A stretch of DNA of 64,000 nucleotides from contig NZ_RXLP01000002.1 of the NCBI RefSeq assembly GCF_004332295.1, positions 1-64,000 on the forward strand, read 5' to 3'. Made by a program: the position numbers and the translations under genes. Every line of letters begins with the position of its first letter. The first letter of the stretch is position 1. This DNA is from Alloscardovia theropitheci. GTDB lineage: Bacteria > Actinomycetota > Actinomycetes > Actinomycetales > Bifidobacteriaceae. Positions 37,036 to 47,100 of the stretch are shown here, in pieces. The notes under the pieces are model-generated. The model searched no databases, was not told the DNA's origin, and worked only from the letters and a program-made list of their open reading frames with translations.

Positions 37036-37459
37036 CGAAGTCTCCTTTGATTCCGCTCATTCCTTGTTCGTATCTCGCATGTACACAGCATGTGTACATT
37101 ACTTAATCCGTTCAATTCACACAACTAAATCCTTAGCGCTACCAGTTTCTTGATGCGCATTTTTCTAGTTATGCCATTCATTTTTTCACGCTCATACCTT
37201 TCAGGCCCTGATTATCTGAAGATACCAGATACCATTGTGACCTTCGTGGTTAAACGCTTAACCATATATAATTTAGCAGTTTTCTGTCGATTTGAAAACA
37301 CGGAGTAGTCAAGAGCGTGTCGCTCATGGAGCGTAATGGAATATACTGCGTTTTATGGTTGCGACAGAAAATGAAAGTCTCAGCTAGTCACCTAGAACAC
37401 CCTTGGTTCTTTGCGTACGATGTACCTGTATCCAGCAGGCAGCGCACAACGCATTCGCT
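37036..37459. promoter_or_regulatory. Promoter/operator region of the nucleoside hydrolase operon
   Basis: 424 bases between lacI and the hydrolase gene with no credible gene. The key feature is the LacI-type operator at 37247-37264, overlapped on the upstream side by a minus-strand A+T box (TTATAT, 37267-37272 region). The leader from the operator to the hydrolase start is about 210 bases. Confidence 0.55.
37247..37264. promoter_or_regulatory. LacI-family operator
   Basis: TGGTTAA-ACGC-TTAACCA: perfect 7-bp arms around a central CG, the typical form for LacI-family regulators. It sits between lacI and the nucleoside hydrolase operon. Confidence 0.75.
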
Positions 37460-38599
37460 TTATTTCACCGCGACTGCAACGGTATCGCGTTCAACCAATT
37501 GAGGTTGAAGCATAGTAATTTTTGAAATCTGCGTAGCCTTATTATTTTTTTGCAAGTGAGTACCATTGAGCATCGCTTCACAACTACGCACGGCCAGTTC
37601 ATGCACATCCTGGCGAATTGTTGTAAAGTCAAAATCAAGCCCAAATGCAGTCATCACGTCATCATACCCAATTACAGAAATATCTTGCGGCACCCGTTTT
37701 CCTCGTTCACGCGCACGACGCGTAAATCCAATTGCAATAAGATCATTCCCACAAAAAACAGCTGTCACTCCTGCATCAATTAACGCATCCGCATTGTCCC
37801 TCCCAACAGACACGTTAAAATCACCATTACGTATGCAGTTACTATCAAGACTAATTTTTTGCAAGCCGAGCTCATCTACAAAACCCTCAAAACGCGCAAT
37901 ATTCCCAATAAACTCACTGTTCTTAGATTCCACTGGCCCAATAATACCTATTTTCGTATGGCCTCTATCTGCAAAAAGTTTCGCAGCGAGTCGACCACCA
38001 GCACGATGATCATAAGCTAGCGCACGCCAAGAATCTTCCATATCTTCTTCAGTTAAATCGTCAGGAATACGATCGACAAAAACAACAGGAAAATCAGCTT
38101 CAGCAAGACTGCGCATAAATGCCTTATCTCCACCTGTGCTTTCTTTGCTGCTTTTGTTCTTATCCTCGCTCTTAATCCCATTCTTATCGCCACGTACAGG
38201 GACAATAAATAAGCCATCAATATTAAGCTGGATCATTCGTTTGAGAGCATTTTCTTGTTCACGCAAATCCTCGCGTGTATCCACAATAAGTAGCGAATAT
38301 CCTTGCTTCTTGCATTCATCTTCCAGATGTTTCGCAAGAGAAACAAAAAATAAATTTTCAATATCAGGAATGAACAACGCTAAAAGACTTGATGCCCTCG
38401 TAGCAAGACTACGCGCGGACTGATTAGGAACATAGTTCAAATCTTCAGCAATTTTTCGAATCTGCGCACGCGTTTCTTCGGTAAAACGGTTGGGCTTATC
38501 ATTCAATACCAACGAAACCGCGGTAGATGATACACCTGCGGCTTGCGCGACGTCTTTGAGTGTCGCTCGCTTTGTCCGGCCTGCTTGTCTTGCAACCAT
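37460..38599 (-). CDS. LacI-family transcriptional regulator
   Basis: 379 residues. N-terminal helix-turn-helix with hinge: TLKDVAQAAGVSSTAVSLVL and YVPNQSARSLATR, then a periplasmic-binding-protein-like effector domain. Adjacent to nucleoside hydrolase and ribokinase, so ribose, a nucleoside or a phosphorylated derivative is the likely effector. Two oddities: a Lys/Ser-rich insertion (about residues 138-155) in the effector domain, and a 20-bp stretch near the C-terminus (37548-37567) that matches the arm of the intergenic palindromic repeat and is read as NGTHLQK. AACGCGTT at about 38671 may be an autoregulatory half-site. Confidence 0.9.
   Translation of the reverse strand: MVARQAGRTKRATLKDVAQAAGVSSTAVSLVLNDKPNRFTEETRAQIRKIAEDLNYVPNQSARSLATRASSLLALFIPDIENLFFVSLAKHLEDECKKQGYSLLIVDTREDLREQENALKRMIQLNIDGLFIVPVRGDKNGIKSEDKNKSSKESTGGDKAFMRSLAEADFPVVFVDRIPDDLTEEDMEDSWRALAYDHRAGGRLAAKLFADRGHTKIGIIGPVESKNSEFIGNIARFEGFVDELGLQKISLDSNCIRNGDFNVSVGRDNADALIDAGVTAVFCGNDLIAIGFTRRARERGKRVPQDISVIGYDDVMTAFGLDFDFTTIRQDVHELAVRSCEAMLNGTHLQKNNKATQISKITMLQPQLVERDTVAVAVK
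37548..37567. repeat. Half-copy of the palindromic repeat inside lacI (copy F)
   Basis: The 20-base stretch TTTTGCAAGTGAGTACCATT equals the arm consensus of the palindromic repeat family (19 of 20 bases match the right arm of copy E). It is in frame in lacI, in the variable loop before the last strand. Confidence 0.7.
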
Positions 38600-38863
38600 G
38601 CATAAACTCCCATTCTTTCCGACAGTTAGAGAGTACCACGTTTTTGAATTTTTACCATTCTTAAGCGATTAACGCGTTGCTCGTTGATACGAATATTCAA
38701 TGATATTTTGTTTCTATCCATGAATTCGATGCAGTTATCATCACTTTTACATAATCCGTCGCATTCAAGTAGAAGTTACCGCTGTATTTTCGTATTATTT
38801 TATTAAAGAAAATATCTGAATTTACCCGCAAAAATGCAGAAAGGCCTGCAGAAGGGAGATCAT

Positions 38864-39337
38864 ATGAAAGCTAGTTTTCAACAAGCAAATGAGCCGATTG
38901 AACCGTTCGCGCTCATCATTGCGCAAGAACGTACTGCGATAGTAGATTCAGCCATACATCTCCTCGAAAATTTGCAGGACGAATCTACTAGCAATAATGC
39001 GAATCTCGATATGATTTCTGGAGTTTACGGCAAGCAAAATTCTCTTATCCCCGTATCAAGCATCTCATTCTTCTACGCGGCTGATAAGAAAGTTTTCGCA
39101 CGCTACGGCAAACGTGATTGGCAGATCAATCTCACTCTAAAAATGTTAGCCGCGCAGCTAAGTTCTTCTCACTTCGTGCGAGTAAGCAACAGCGCAATCA
39201 TCAACATGCATGCTCTTGTACGATTTGACCTCAATTTGGCCGGAAACTACCTTGCAATACTGCAAGACGGTTCAACCGTAAAAGTATCTGCTCGTTACAT
39301 TTCAACGATTAAATCACGACTCATCTCTCATACATAA
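38864..39337 (+). CDS. LytTR-type DNA-binding regulator
   Basis: 157-residue transcription regulator with a C-terminal LytTR domain (about residues 60-155: VSSISFFYAADKKVFARYG, FVRVSNSAIINMHALVRF and DGSTVKVSARYI). The N-terminal 50 residues are not a response-regulator receiver domain. The ATG at 38864 follows GAAGGGAG. Stand-alone LytTR proteins encoded next to a DUF3021 membrane protein form a recurrent pair; the membrane partner is thought to control the regulator. Divergent from lacI. Confidence 0.88.
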   Translation: MKASFQQANEPIEPFALIIAQERTAIVDSAIHLLENLQDESTSNNANLDMISGVYGKQNSLIPVSSISFFYAADKKVFARYGKRDWQINLTLKMLAAQLSSSHFVRVSNSAIINMHALVRFDLNLAGNYLAILQDGSTVKVSARYISTIKSRLISHT

Positions 39338-39383
39338 AGTTTGTATGAGGATTATGAAACAGACTTAAATCAGGGAATTATTT

Positions 39384-39430
39384 AAGGAATTGCTCAAGGA
39401 TTTATTTAAGGATTCTTTTAAGGATTCATT
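39384..39430 (+). repeat. 12-bp tandem repeats before the DUF3021 gene
   Basis: AAGGA occurs at 39384, 39396, 39408 and 39420, exactly 12 bases apart, each followed by T-rich sequence. A fifth AAGGA at 39451 is the ribosome-binding site of the next gene. Possible LytTR binding array, ribosome-binding decoys or a coding 4-residue repeat (KDSF). Confidence 0.7.
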
Positions 39431-39461
39431 TAAGTCCCACAGATTTACTCAAGGATTTACC

Positions 39462-39941
39462 ATGAAAAAACCAATTCTTAGTACACTCAAAGTGACAGCC
39501 ACAAGCTCAATCATCGGAGCCTTTATCGGGATATGGATGGCCATATTTTTTAACGCATCTTTCTCATCTAAGGTCTTCATACCGAGCACTCCTTCGTGGA
39601 CAGCCCAATTTCCGTCCATAACATTAGCTTTTATCGTAAGTGTTTGCTTATGGATGCTAATGGGAGCAGTTTCTGGAACTTCGAGCTACTTAATTTATAA
39701 CGAGAACCCATTGGAACTTGGTCTCACTCAATCTACCGCACTGCATTTCATTGTAACGCTGTCTTCTGCAATAATTATTGGGACAGCTGCGGGATGGATT
39801 GAATGGGACGCACGGCAGCTGGGGGGATTTATAATCATTTTTGCAGTTGTGTACCTTATTATTTGGATTATCTCTTTTATTATCCGACGCCAACAGGTAC
39901 GTGAGCTAAATGGGCATCTGCGAAAGAGTCGAAATTCTTAG
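39462..39941 (+). CDS. DUF3021 membrane protein
   Basis: 159 residues with four membrane segments (about 10-32, 50-72, 85-107, 115-140) and a basic C-terminus, matching DUF3021, the usual partner of stand-alone LytTR regulators. The ATG at 39462 has AAGGATT upstream. The frame is open further back to a TTG at 39390, which would add a KDSF-repeat peptide; I consider that less likely. Probably one transcript with the LytTR gene (124-base gap that holds the 12-bp repeats). Confidence 0.82.
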   Translation: MKKPILSTLKVTATSSIIGAFIGIWMAIFFNASFSSKVFIPSTPSWTAQFPSITLAFIVSVCLWMLMGAVSGTSSYLIYNENPLELGLTQSTALHFIVTLSSAIIIGTAAGWIEWDARQLGGFIIIFAVVYLIIWIISFIIRRQQVRELNGHLRKSRNS

Positions 39942-40056
39942 AGGTTTAGAGATTCGGGATTTTAGGGATTGAGTAACCCTAGGGTCCTAGGAACTCATTT
40001 AGGGTTTTCTCGGATTTTCGCATGCCAAACATACGGAAATATAGCTTATGAGCGAA

Positions 40057-40093
40057 TAAAACGGCCTATCGCCCTCATCTCCGCTCAAGCCGT
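40057..40093. terminator. Weak hairpin after the LytTR-DUF3021 unit
   Basis: AAACGGC/GCCGTTT arms about 23 bases apart. Possible terminator; loop unusually long. Confidence 0.35.
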
Positions 40094-40132
40094 TTGACTA
40101 TTTACAGATATGCCTGCGTAAGATGGGAGAAG

Positions 40133-40222
40133 CAAAAACTATTTTGCAACTGCGATCCATTTTAATGACCAATCAAAGTATTTCGTTAGTATTAATAGCA
40201 CTCACCTGCAAAAAAGTTTTTA
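40133..40222. repeat. Palindromic repeat family, copy C
   Basis: Left arm begins GCAAAAACTATTTTGCAACT; right arm core GCACTCACCTGCAAAA (40198-40213). It is the closest relative of copy D (shared AGCAAAAACT lead-in and GCAACTG), in the same orientation, on the other side of the AbiEi-like gene. Confidence 0.72.
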
Positions 40223-40282
40223 AAACACAGCCCGCAAACCAAAGCCGCACAATCACAGTCTCACAACAACCGAACAGCAATC

Positions 40283-41458
40283 TCACAGCATCATAAGCGT
40301 AGGATGCCCCAGACAATCCGCTAGTAACCCCCGACGGTTTTGTTTCTCACCCTCGCTCGCTTCAGGTACTCCAATCATTCGCAACTTCATGAGCATATTT
40401 TCTCCGTTATTCATGTACGCTTCCCTAAATTGGAACCGAACTACGGGGATTCCAAGGAACGCAAAGATATTTTCTCTATCTTTTTCCCGCATGAGAACAT
40501 CAATAGAATCCGTCGCACCAACTTGCGAAATCATAGCTCTATTCACATATTTTGCTCGACCATCCAATTCCGCAGCGATATAGCGAAATCCACCATCCGA
40601 TGAGCTTACTCCCCATGCAAAATCAGGTCGTATAGTGTCTGTTCGTTGCAACGTGGCACCTGCATCCGCTGGTAACCTCAGTAAGCAATTTTTAAATTCT
40701 TTCTGAACTATTGGTGCTTGTAAACCACCACGAATCATCCGCCCACGACAGAACGATTCTCCACCATTATCTGAACGTCTATCAACGAATTTCATCTTAA
40801 AAAGCGTTGGGATGTTGAACCAGCAACCATGTCGAAGGAAAATAAATTCAACTAAATCGTGGTATGTAATGTGATAAATTGCCGCGAGCCGGTCGCAAAT
40901 TTTAAGCGCATCTTCGAACGGAAGTCTTCGCATACAATCAAAAATCGTTTGCAACGGTGAGGTAACTAAAATTCCGTGCGCAATACCAATATAACTGTTT
41001 ATCGGTGTATATGATTTTGCAATTGAACGTTCATCTTGCGAGATAATTGCATTCGCATAAATTCTCTGTGTTTTAATCATCGCGAAAATTTCTTTAGGCC
41101 TTGAAAACTTGGCATAGTGAAAACGAACCGGGAGACGCTTTCGATGAGCCGTGGAAGTTTTATCGTCTGCTACAAAATGAACATGTTCCAAATATTTTGG
41201 ACCGTTTCGACCGTCACAGGTCGCACCTAAAACTGCTGCTGCAGAAACATTCGCAAGCGGCCAATGAAGATGCATCCCAGCAACCATGCAGATTTTCGAT
41301 AGCTGCTTTTGCCACGGATTGAGACGATTCCAATCGTCAGCGAATGCGTATAGACCCCATAATGGCCGCATAACCTTTCCCCTACGCTCACGACGTTGCA
41401 AACGTCTGCGCATGTTCGAATCCGACGGCTTAATTAACGGTTGCTTAAAATCGCTCAT
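40283..41458 (-). CDS. AbiEi/DUF559-like protein (predicted nuclease fold)
   Basis: 391 residues from ATG 41458 (frame open to a TTG at 41500). The N-terminal part, with basic residues and the WGLYAFADDWNRLNPWQKQL segment, resembles the AbiEi antitoxin-like winged-helix family of actinobacteria. The C-terminal part has a restriction-endonuclease-like layout: RPDFAWG, AAELDGRAKY with the ExDGxxKY core, then MREKDRENIFAFLGIPVVRF, like Vsr/DUF559 nucleases. No cognate AbiEii toxin gene is adjacent. It is an orphan between two copies of the palindromic repeat. Function in defence or DNA processing is inference only. Confidence 0.6.
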   Translation of the reverse strand: MSDFKQPLIKPSDSNMRRRLQRRERRGKVMRPLWGLYAFADDWNRLNPWQKQLSKICMVAGMHLHWPLANVSAAAVLGATCDGRNGPKYLEHVHFVADDKTSTAHRKRLPVRFHYAKFSRPKEIFAMIKTQRIYANAIISQDERSIAKSYTPINSYIGIAHGILVTSPLQTIFDCMRRLPFEDALKICDRLAAIYHITYHDLVEFIFLRHGCWFNIPTLFKMKFVDRRSDNGGESFCRGRMIRGGLQAPIVQKEFKNCLLRLPADAGATLQRTDTIRPDFAWGVSSSDGGFRYIAAELDGRAKYVNRAMISQVGATDSIDVLMREKDRENIFAFLGIPVVRFQFREAYMNNGENMLMKLRMIGVPEASEGEKQNRRGLLADCLGHPTLMML

Positions 41459-41600
41459 AAGCCGATTATGGCGCAAATGAATCCAAATACTTATATCCAA
41501 GAATCATTGTGAACGGATGTGGAAAACCGTCAGGGATGAAAGCAGTTTTTATGAGTGCGACAGATAACTAGGAGTGTTAAGAGGAACTAGTGTGAGGTGA

Positions 41601-41688
41601 GCAAAAACTCTTTTGCAACTGAATACCATTTTCGCGCGGTCTTTCGATTAAATAAGAAAAAAATAGCACTCACTTGCAAAATAGATAT
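41601..41688. repeat. Palindromic repeat family, copy D
   Basis: Left arm AGCAAAAACTCTTTTGCAAC, then TGAATACCATTTT; right arm core GCACTCACTTGCAAAA (41666-41681). It lies upstream of the AbiEi-like gene and downstream of gmk. Confidence 0.78.
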
Positions 41689-41794
41689 ATCCGCACAAAT
41701 AAAAAGCGCTCGGAGTAAGCCTCCGAGCACAAATTATCCGAAATTATCTGACCAAGCCAGCTTACAAGCCTCTGATTCGCATAAATCCCTAGGC

Positions 41795-42385
41795 TTACTC
41801 CCCGTCTCCCATCGCATCTTCGAACACCCGCCACAGCTCCTGCGCCGCGCGCTCCACCTGATCGTTCACAATCACCACATCAAACTCGCCTTCAAGCTCA
41901 AGCTCATGACGCGCCGTTTGCAATCGTCGCTGCTGCTGCTCCTCAGTCTCCGTACCGCGTCCCTTCAAGCGTGATTCAAGCTCCTCGAAGCTTGGCGGAG
42001 CCAGAAATACGAATACTGGATTGAGCCCCAATTCCTGAGCACGAGCCCGAACCTTGTGCACACCCTGCACATCAATTTCGAGCATTGATGGATCCCCCGC
42101 CTCCAAATGCTCCAGCACAGGAGCAACTGGCGTACCGTAATGATGAGTTCCATGTACGGTAGCCGTCTCCAGAAACTCGCCGCGCGCTTCCATATCAAGG
42201 AACTCCTGCTCGGTTTTGAAGAAATAATTAACTCCGTCTACTTCACCAGGGCGCGGGTCACGGGTAGTTGCGGAAATACTGAGCCAGATATCAGGATGAG
42301 CTTCGAATAGCTTCTTTTCTACGGTTCCTTTGCCGACTGCCGTTGGCCCAGCTAATACTACGAGACGATTACGTTGCTTTTCCAT
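41795..42385 (-). CDS. gmk: Guanylate kinase
   Basis: Phosphorylates GMP to GDP. P-loop AGPTAVGKGT at the N-terminus, the GMP-binding segment SATTRDPRPGEVDGVNYFF and the lid are all present. I take the ATG at 42385 (MEKQRNRLVVLAG), giving 196 residues; an upstream in-frame ATG at 42439 would add a non-conserved 18 residues. The last 100 bases are more GC-rich than the surroundings. Confidence 0.95.
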   Translation of the reverse strand: MEKQRNRLVVLAGPTAVGKGTVEKKLFEAHPDIWLSISATTRDPRPGEVDGVNYFFKTEQEFLDMEARGEFLETATVHGTHHYGTPVAPVLEHLEAGDPSMLEIDVQGVHKVRARAQELGLNPVFVFLAPPSFEELESRLKGRGTETEEQQQRRLQTARHELELEGEFDVVIVNDQVERAAQELWRVFEDAMGDGE

Positions 42386-42770
42386 ACAAGCTACTTTACC
42401 TGTTATAGGAGAACAACCAACTTCCGCATCATTATACATATTTCATCTCTCGTCTATTCAGCATCTGCTTACTAACGCTAATCCTTATACAGTTTCATTT
42501 ATGATTACAATTTGTTATCCTCACGTAATAAGATTTTCAATCAAATTTCATCTGTTACCGCTCTTGCTCACTCTTTCTGCAGGCATATGCGAGTTTTCCA
42601 CGATAACCGCCCTTCCTACGCCATCAATAACACCCTCACAAACACTCCCCACAGCACCTTCCCGCCCCACACTCACTATTCGGGATATTAGCTTGCTACA
42701 ATCAACCTCCCAGCGTATATATATATTGAATTTTAGCAACGGTGCAATTTTGCAAGAAAGGCCAATCTCG
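42386..42770. other. Divergent region gmk / MFS
   Basis: 385 bases. The plus-strand frame of the MFS gene happens to be open throughout and even into gmk, but the encoded sequence does not look like protein. AAAGG precedes the ATG at 42771. No clear operator seen. Confidence 0.35.
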
Positions 42771-44081
42771 ATGCAACTATTTAAAATTTTTCGAGGCTAT
42801 TGGCGTCTCGCTATAAGCGATTTCTTCTCTGTTTATGCTACGAGCGTTGCTGAAACGACAATTCAGTTGTGGCTACTTAATTCGCTCCTTGTCGGTTTCG
42901 CAGATTCGAGTCGCTACTTAACTGTTTATCTCACGCTGTGCTCAATTAGTGCTCTCATTACAGGATTATTCTTCGGAGCTCTTGCCGAACGTTTTGGCGT
43001 ATTAAAGACAATTATGGGAGCCTGTGCTACCCGTATGGTTGCTGGTTTATGCATTATAGGCACTATTTATGCGACGAATAATTCTCTTATCGCATCGCAT
43101 AATGTCGCGTTTTGGGTTCTCACCGTTCTAGTTTTGATTACTACTGGTTCCGATACTTTCTATTCCCCAGCGCTTACGTCTTTTATCAATAAGGTTACAG
43201 ATGCTGAAAAATTAATAGATGTCCTTTCATTGATGCGTCTCATAAGCCTTTTAGGAACTCTCGTCGGTCCTGCTATTGCGGGATTTGCCAGTAGCAAAAA
43301 CGCGTATATTTCAATTCTGTTTACAGAAACAATCTCTTTGATCATTACGATAGTTTTGATTTTAATAGTTTCCAAGAATTCGAGTGCAGTAAGTCTCACC
43401 GATACCGATGACAAAGCAACGACTGCAGATACCCCTCAATCAACCAAAAACGCTTTCACCGAATTCTTTGCAGATTGGTTTGCTGGACTCAAGATTTTTG
43501 CAAAAACTTCGACGTATCGACTGCTCTTTCCATTTGCAATCTTTGAGGCGATTGCATCGTCTGGTATTGGTTTTGCTGTTATTCTTTTCTTTAGCAATGT
43601 GCTCCATGACACGCAAAGCTATGGTTGGTGTTTGAGTGCAATGTCACTCGGATATGCAATAAGTTATGCGTTAGCTCCACGTTTAGCAGAGAAAATGAGT
43701 TTTTGGGCTATGCTCACACTCTCGTATATACTCATTATTTTCTCGCTAATTGGTATGGCCCTATCACCTAATGGACTTATTGCTATTCTTTTCGGTTTCT
43801 GCTTCTCCTTCTCACAAGCGATAATTAGTCCTTCATTCCAGGCAATTCTCGTTCGTGCAGTCGATGAATCGTTAGTTAGCCAAGTAATTTCCGTTTTCGT
43901 TTCAGTTGTTGCAGCTATCGGTGCCGTTAGTTATGCGTTATGGGAATTCATTTACTCGCTTCCTGTTTTCCCGCATTTAACGCACGAATCCATAGTCATT
44001 CTTGGTACCGCAATTATTTATGTCGTTATGCTCATTTTGGCGGTAACTATCAAGAAAATGCGTTCGCTCAAGGTATCATAA
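42771..44081 (+). CDS. MFS transporter
   Basis: 436-residue major facilitator with about 12 membrane segments; loop 2-3 has the motif FFGALAERFGVLKTI typical of motif A. Similar in layout to macrolide-type (MefA) efflux proteins. ATG 42771 has AAAGG upstream and begins MQLFKIFRGYW, a usual MFS start. The central cytoplasmic loop is short and acidic (TDTDDKATTADTP). Substrate unknown. Ends at a 22-bp perfect hairpin. Confidence 0.85.
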   Translation: MQLFKIFRGYWRLAISDFFSVYATSVAETTIQLWLLNSLLVGFADSSRYLTVYLTLCSISALITGLFFGALAERFGVLKTIMGACATRMVAGLCIIGTIYATNNSLIASHNVAFWVLTVLVLITTGSDTFYSPALTSFINKVTDAEKLIDVLSLMRLISLLGTLVGPAIAGFASSKNAYISILFTETISLIITIVLILIVSKNSSAVSLTDTDDKATTADTPQSTKNAFTEFFADWFAGLKIFAKTSTYRLLFPFAIFEAIASSGIGFAVILFFSNVLHDTQSYGWCLSAMSLGYAISYALAPRLAEKMSFWAMLTLSYILIIFSLIGMALSPNGLIAILFGFCFSFSQAIISPSFQAILVRAVDESLVSQVISVFVSVVAAIGAVSYALWEFIYSLPVFPHLTHESIVILGTAIIYVVMLILAVTIKKMRSLKVS

Positions 44082-44123
44082 ACATGTAATTGCTACCGGA
44101 TTGCATTATCACACCATAATTGG

Positions 44124-44174
44124 AATGTTTGAGGGCTGGTTCACTGAACATAAGTGAACCAGCCCTCAAACATT
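44124..44174. terminator. Strong bidirectional terminator between MFS and carB
   Basis: Perfect 22-bp stem (44124-44145 with 44153-44174) with a 7-base loop, between convergent genes. Confidence 0.9.
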
Positions 44175-44198
44175 TCCATAGATTTTTATTAATTTTAT

Positions 44199-47100
44199 CT
44201 ACTCACGTGCATCCAATTCATGCAAACGCTGCGCATGCTCCTGAATAGACGCGATCTCGTAATCATTGCTCTTAACCGCTTCAATTGCCATCAAAGCTGC
44301 AAGGAATTCCGTTGCTGTCGTAAACTGTGGCAAGTCAGCAGCAATTGCAGCAGCTCGAATCGAATAACCATCGGAACGCGATGTGCGTGAGCTTGGAGTA
44401 TTGAGAATCAAGTCAATAGCTCCTTCTTCGATGAGATCGACCACATTCTTTCCGATGCTTCCGTGTCCCTCGACAACCTTCATATCATCGCTATCGCTTG
44501 ATGCACGAGTAAGCTTGTCTACAACCTGTACATCAATTCCATAGCGGCGCAAAACAGATGCAGTTCCTTCTGTAGCATACAAATTAAATCCAAGTTCGAT
44601 TAAACGAGCTGCCATAAGTGGAAGCTGACGCTTATCTGTATCATTCACTGAGATGAAGCAGCTGCCGCCAGTAGGAAGACCGGTTTCGTATGCAGCAATT
44701 TGACTCTTAGCAAATGCATGCGGGAAGTCACGATCGAAGCCCATGACTTCACCAGTCGAGCGCATTTCAGGTCCAAGAATTACGTCCACAGTTCGACCTG
44801 CTTCTGTACGGAAACGCTTAAATGGAAGTACGGCTTCTTTTACTGCCACAGGCTGTCCTGGGCGAATATCTCCACCATCTCCTTCAGGCAAGAGCAACCC
44901 TAAACGGCGAGACTCAGCAATGGTCTCCCCAGCCATAATGCGAGCAGCAGCTTTAGCAAGTGCTGTTCCAGTCGCCTTAGAAGCAAATGGAACCGTGCGA
45001 GAAGCGCGTGGATTTGCCTCAATAACGTACAACGTATTGCTCATGAAAGCAAACTGCACGTTGATCAGGCCCTGTACTCCTACACCTTCAGCAATGGCAA
45101 GGGTTGCATCGCGCAAACGCTTAATTTGCGAATCAGACAGAGTATTTGGAGGAAGAACGCACGCAGCATCACCAGAATGGACACCTGCTTCCTCGATATG
45201 TTCCATAATTCCACCGATATAGAGCTCTTTGCCATCATAAAGGGCATCCACATCTACTTCGATAGCATCAGAGAGGAACTTATCGATAAGCAACGGCGAA
45301 GGAAGACGACCGGAAACTACTCGATCTGCCTGTGCTTCCTTAAGAGCACGTCCTACATATTCCTTAAGCTGAGAGTCTTCTAGGACGATTTCCATACCGC
45401 GTCCGCCGAGTACGTACGATGGGCGTACAAGTACTGGATAACCAATCGATTGTGCAGCTTTCAAAGCTTCATCGTACGAAAGTGCAGTGCCATAGCGAGG
45501 AGCGTTTAAGCCCTTCTCTTCAAGAATTTCGCCGAAAAGTTCACGGTTTTCTGCCAAATCAATTGACTCAGGAGTCGTACCCAAAATCGGGACACCAGCT
45601 GCCTTCAAACGTGCTGCCAACGACAACGGAGTTTGTCCGCCAAGCTGGACGATAACACCTTTAACAGGTCCAAGCTTGAGCTCAGCCTGATAGATTTCGA
45701 GAACGTCCTCAAAGGTCAGTGGCTCGAAATACAGACGATCTGAAATATCATAATCGGTTGATACGGTCTCCGGATTGCAGTTGACCATGATAGTGTCATA
45801 CGTTTTTCCAAGCTCTTGTACAGCATGAACGCATGTGTAGTCAAATTCAATTCCTTGGCCGATACGATTTGGACCAGAACCAAGAATAATAACGGCCTCA
45901 CGGTCGCGTTTCTTCAGTTCAGTTTCATCAGCATATGTCGAGTAATAGTATGGTGTAATTGCATCGAACTCAGCTGCGCAGGTGTCAACTGTCTTATAGA
46001 CTGGGCGAATTCCATAGTTCTTTCGCAGCTCGCGGATAACGTCCTCACCCTGATCGCCAAGACCTCGCAAATGTGAAATCTGGACATCAGACAGCCCTGC
46101 CTTCTTTGCCTTACGAAGTAGCTGTGGACTCAAGGCTTCTGCTGCACGAATTTCAAGCGCAGTCGCATTAATCTGCATAAGTTGATCAATAAACCATGGA
46201 TCAATTTTTGTCGCATCGAAAATCTGCTCAGCAGTCGCGCCGCCCCAAATTGCTCGCATAAGCTGCAAGTAGCGATGTTCTGTAGGAATCTTAATAGTCT
46301 CAAGCAGTGAAGCAACTTCATCTGTACTTGGAATTGGTCCATCCCAATTAAAACCAGCATGACGTTTATCAATAGAACGCATCGCTTTACCAAGCGACTC
46401 TTGGAAATTACCAGCAAGAGCCATCGCCTCGCCTACTGATTTCATGGATGTTGTCAAAGTTTCATCAGCACCTGGGAATTTCTCAAATGCAAAGCGAGGA
46501 ATCTTAGTAACAACATAATCGATTGTTGGCTCGAAGCTAGCAGGCGTTGTCTCTGTAATATCATTGTGAATTTCGTCGAGAGTATAGCCGAGAGCAAGCT
46601 TCGCAGCGATTTTAGCAATTGGATACCCTGTAGCTTTCGAAGCCAAAGCAGACGAACGAGATACGCGCGGGTTCATTTCGATAACTACGATACGTCCATT
46701 TCGAGGATTGATCGCAAACTGAATATTGCAGCCACCCGTATCGACACCAACACCACGAATAATAGCGATACCAATGTCACGAAGTTTTTGATATTCGCGA
46801 TCAGTAAGGGTAAATACTGGAGCTACGGTAATCGAGTCGCCTGTATGAACACCCACTGGGTCAACATTTTCAATTGGGCATACAACGACCACATTATCTT
46901 TGCGGTCTCGCATGAGCTCGAGCTCATATTCTTTCCAGCCCTCAAGACCTTCTTCAATCAGGACCTCATTGGTTGGCGAGTAATGCAAACCAGCGCCTGC
47001 AATGCGATGCAAATCTTCAACATTACGCGCAATTCCGGAGCCCAAACCGCCCATAGTAAAGCTTGGACGAACAACTACAGGGTATCCCAATTCATCGTTG

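Noticed and set aside
42330-42770. In-frame extension of the MFS gene back into gmk
   Set aside because: It overlaps the well-conserved gmk N-terminus, does not look like protein, and the MFS protein has a good start with a ribosome-binding site at 42771.
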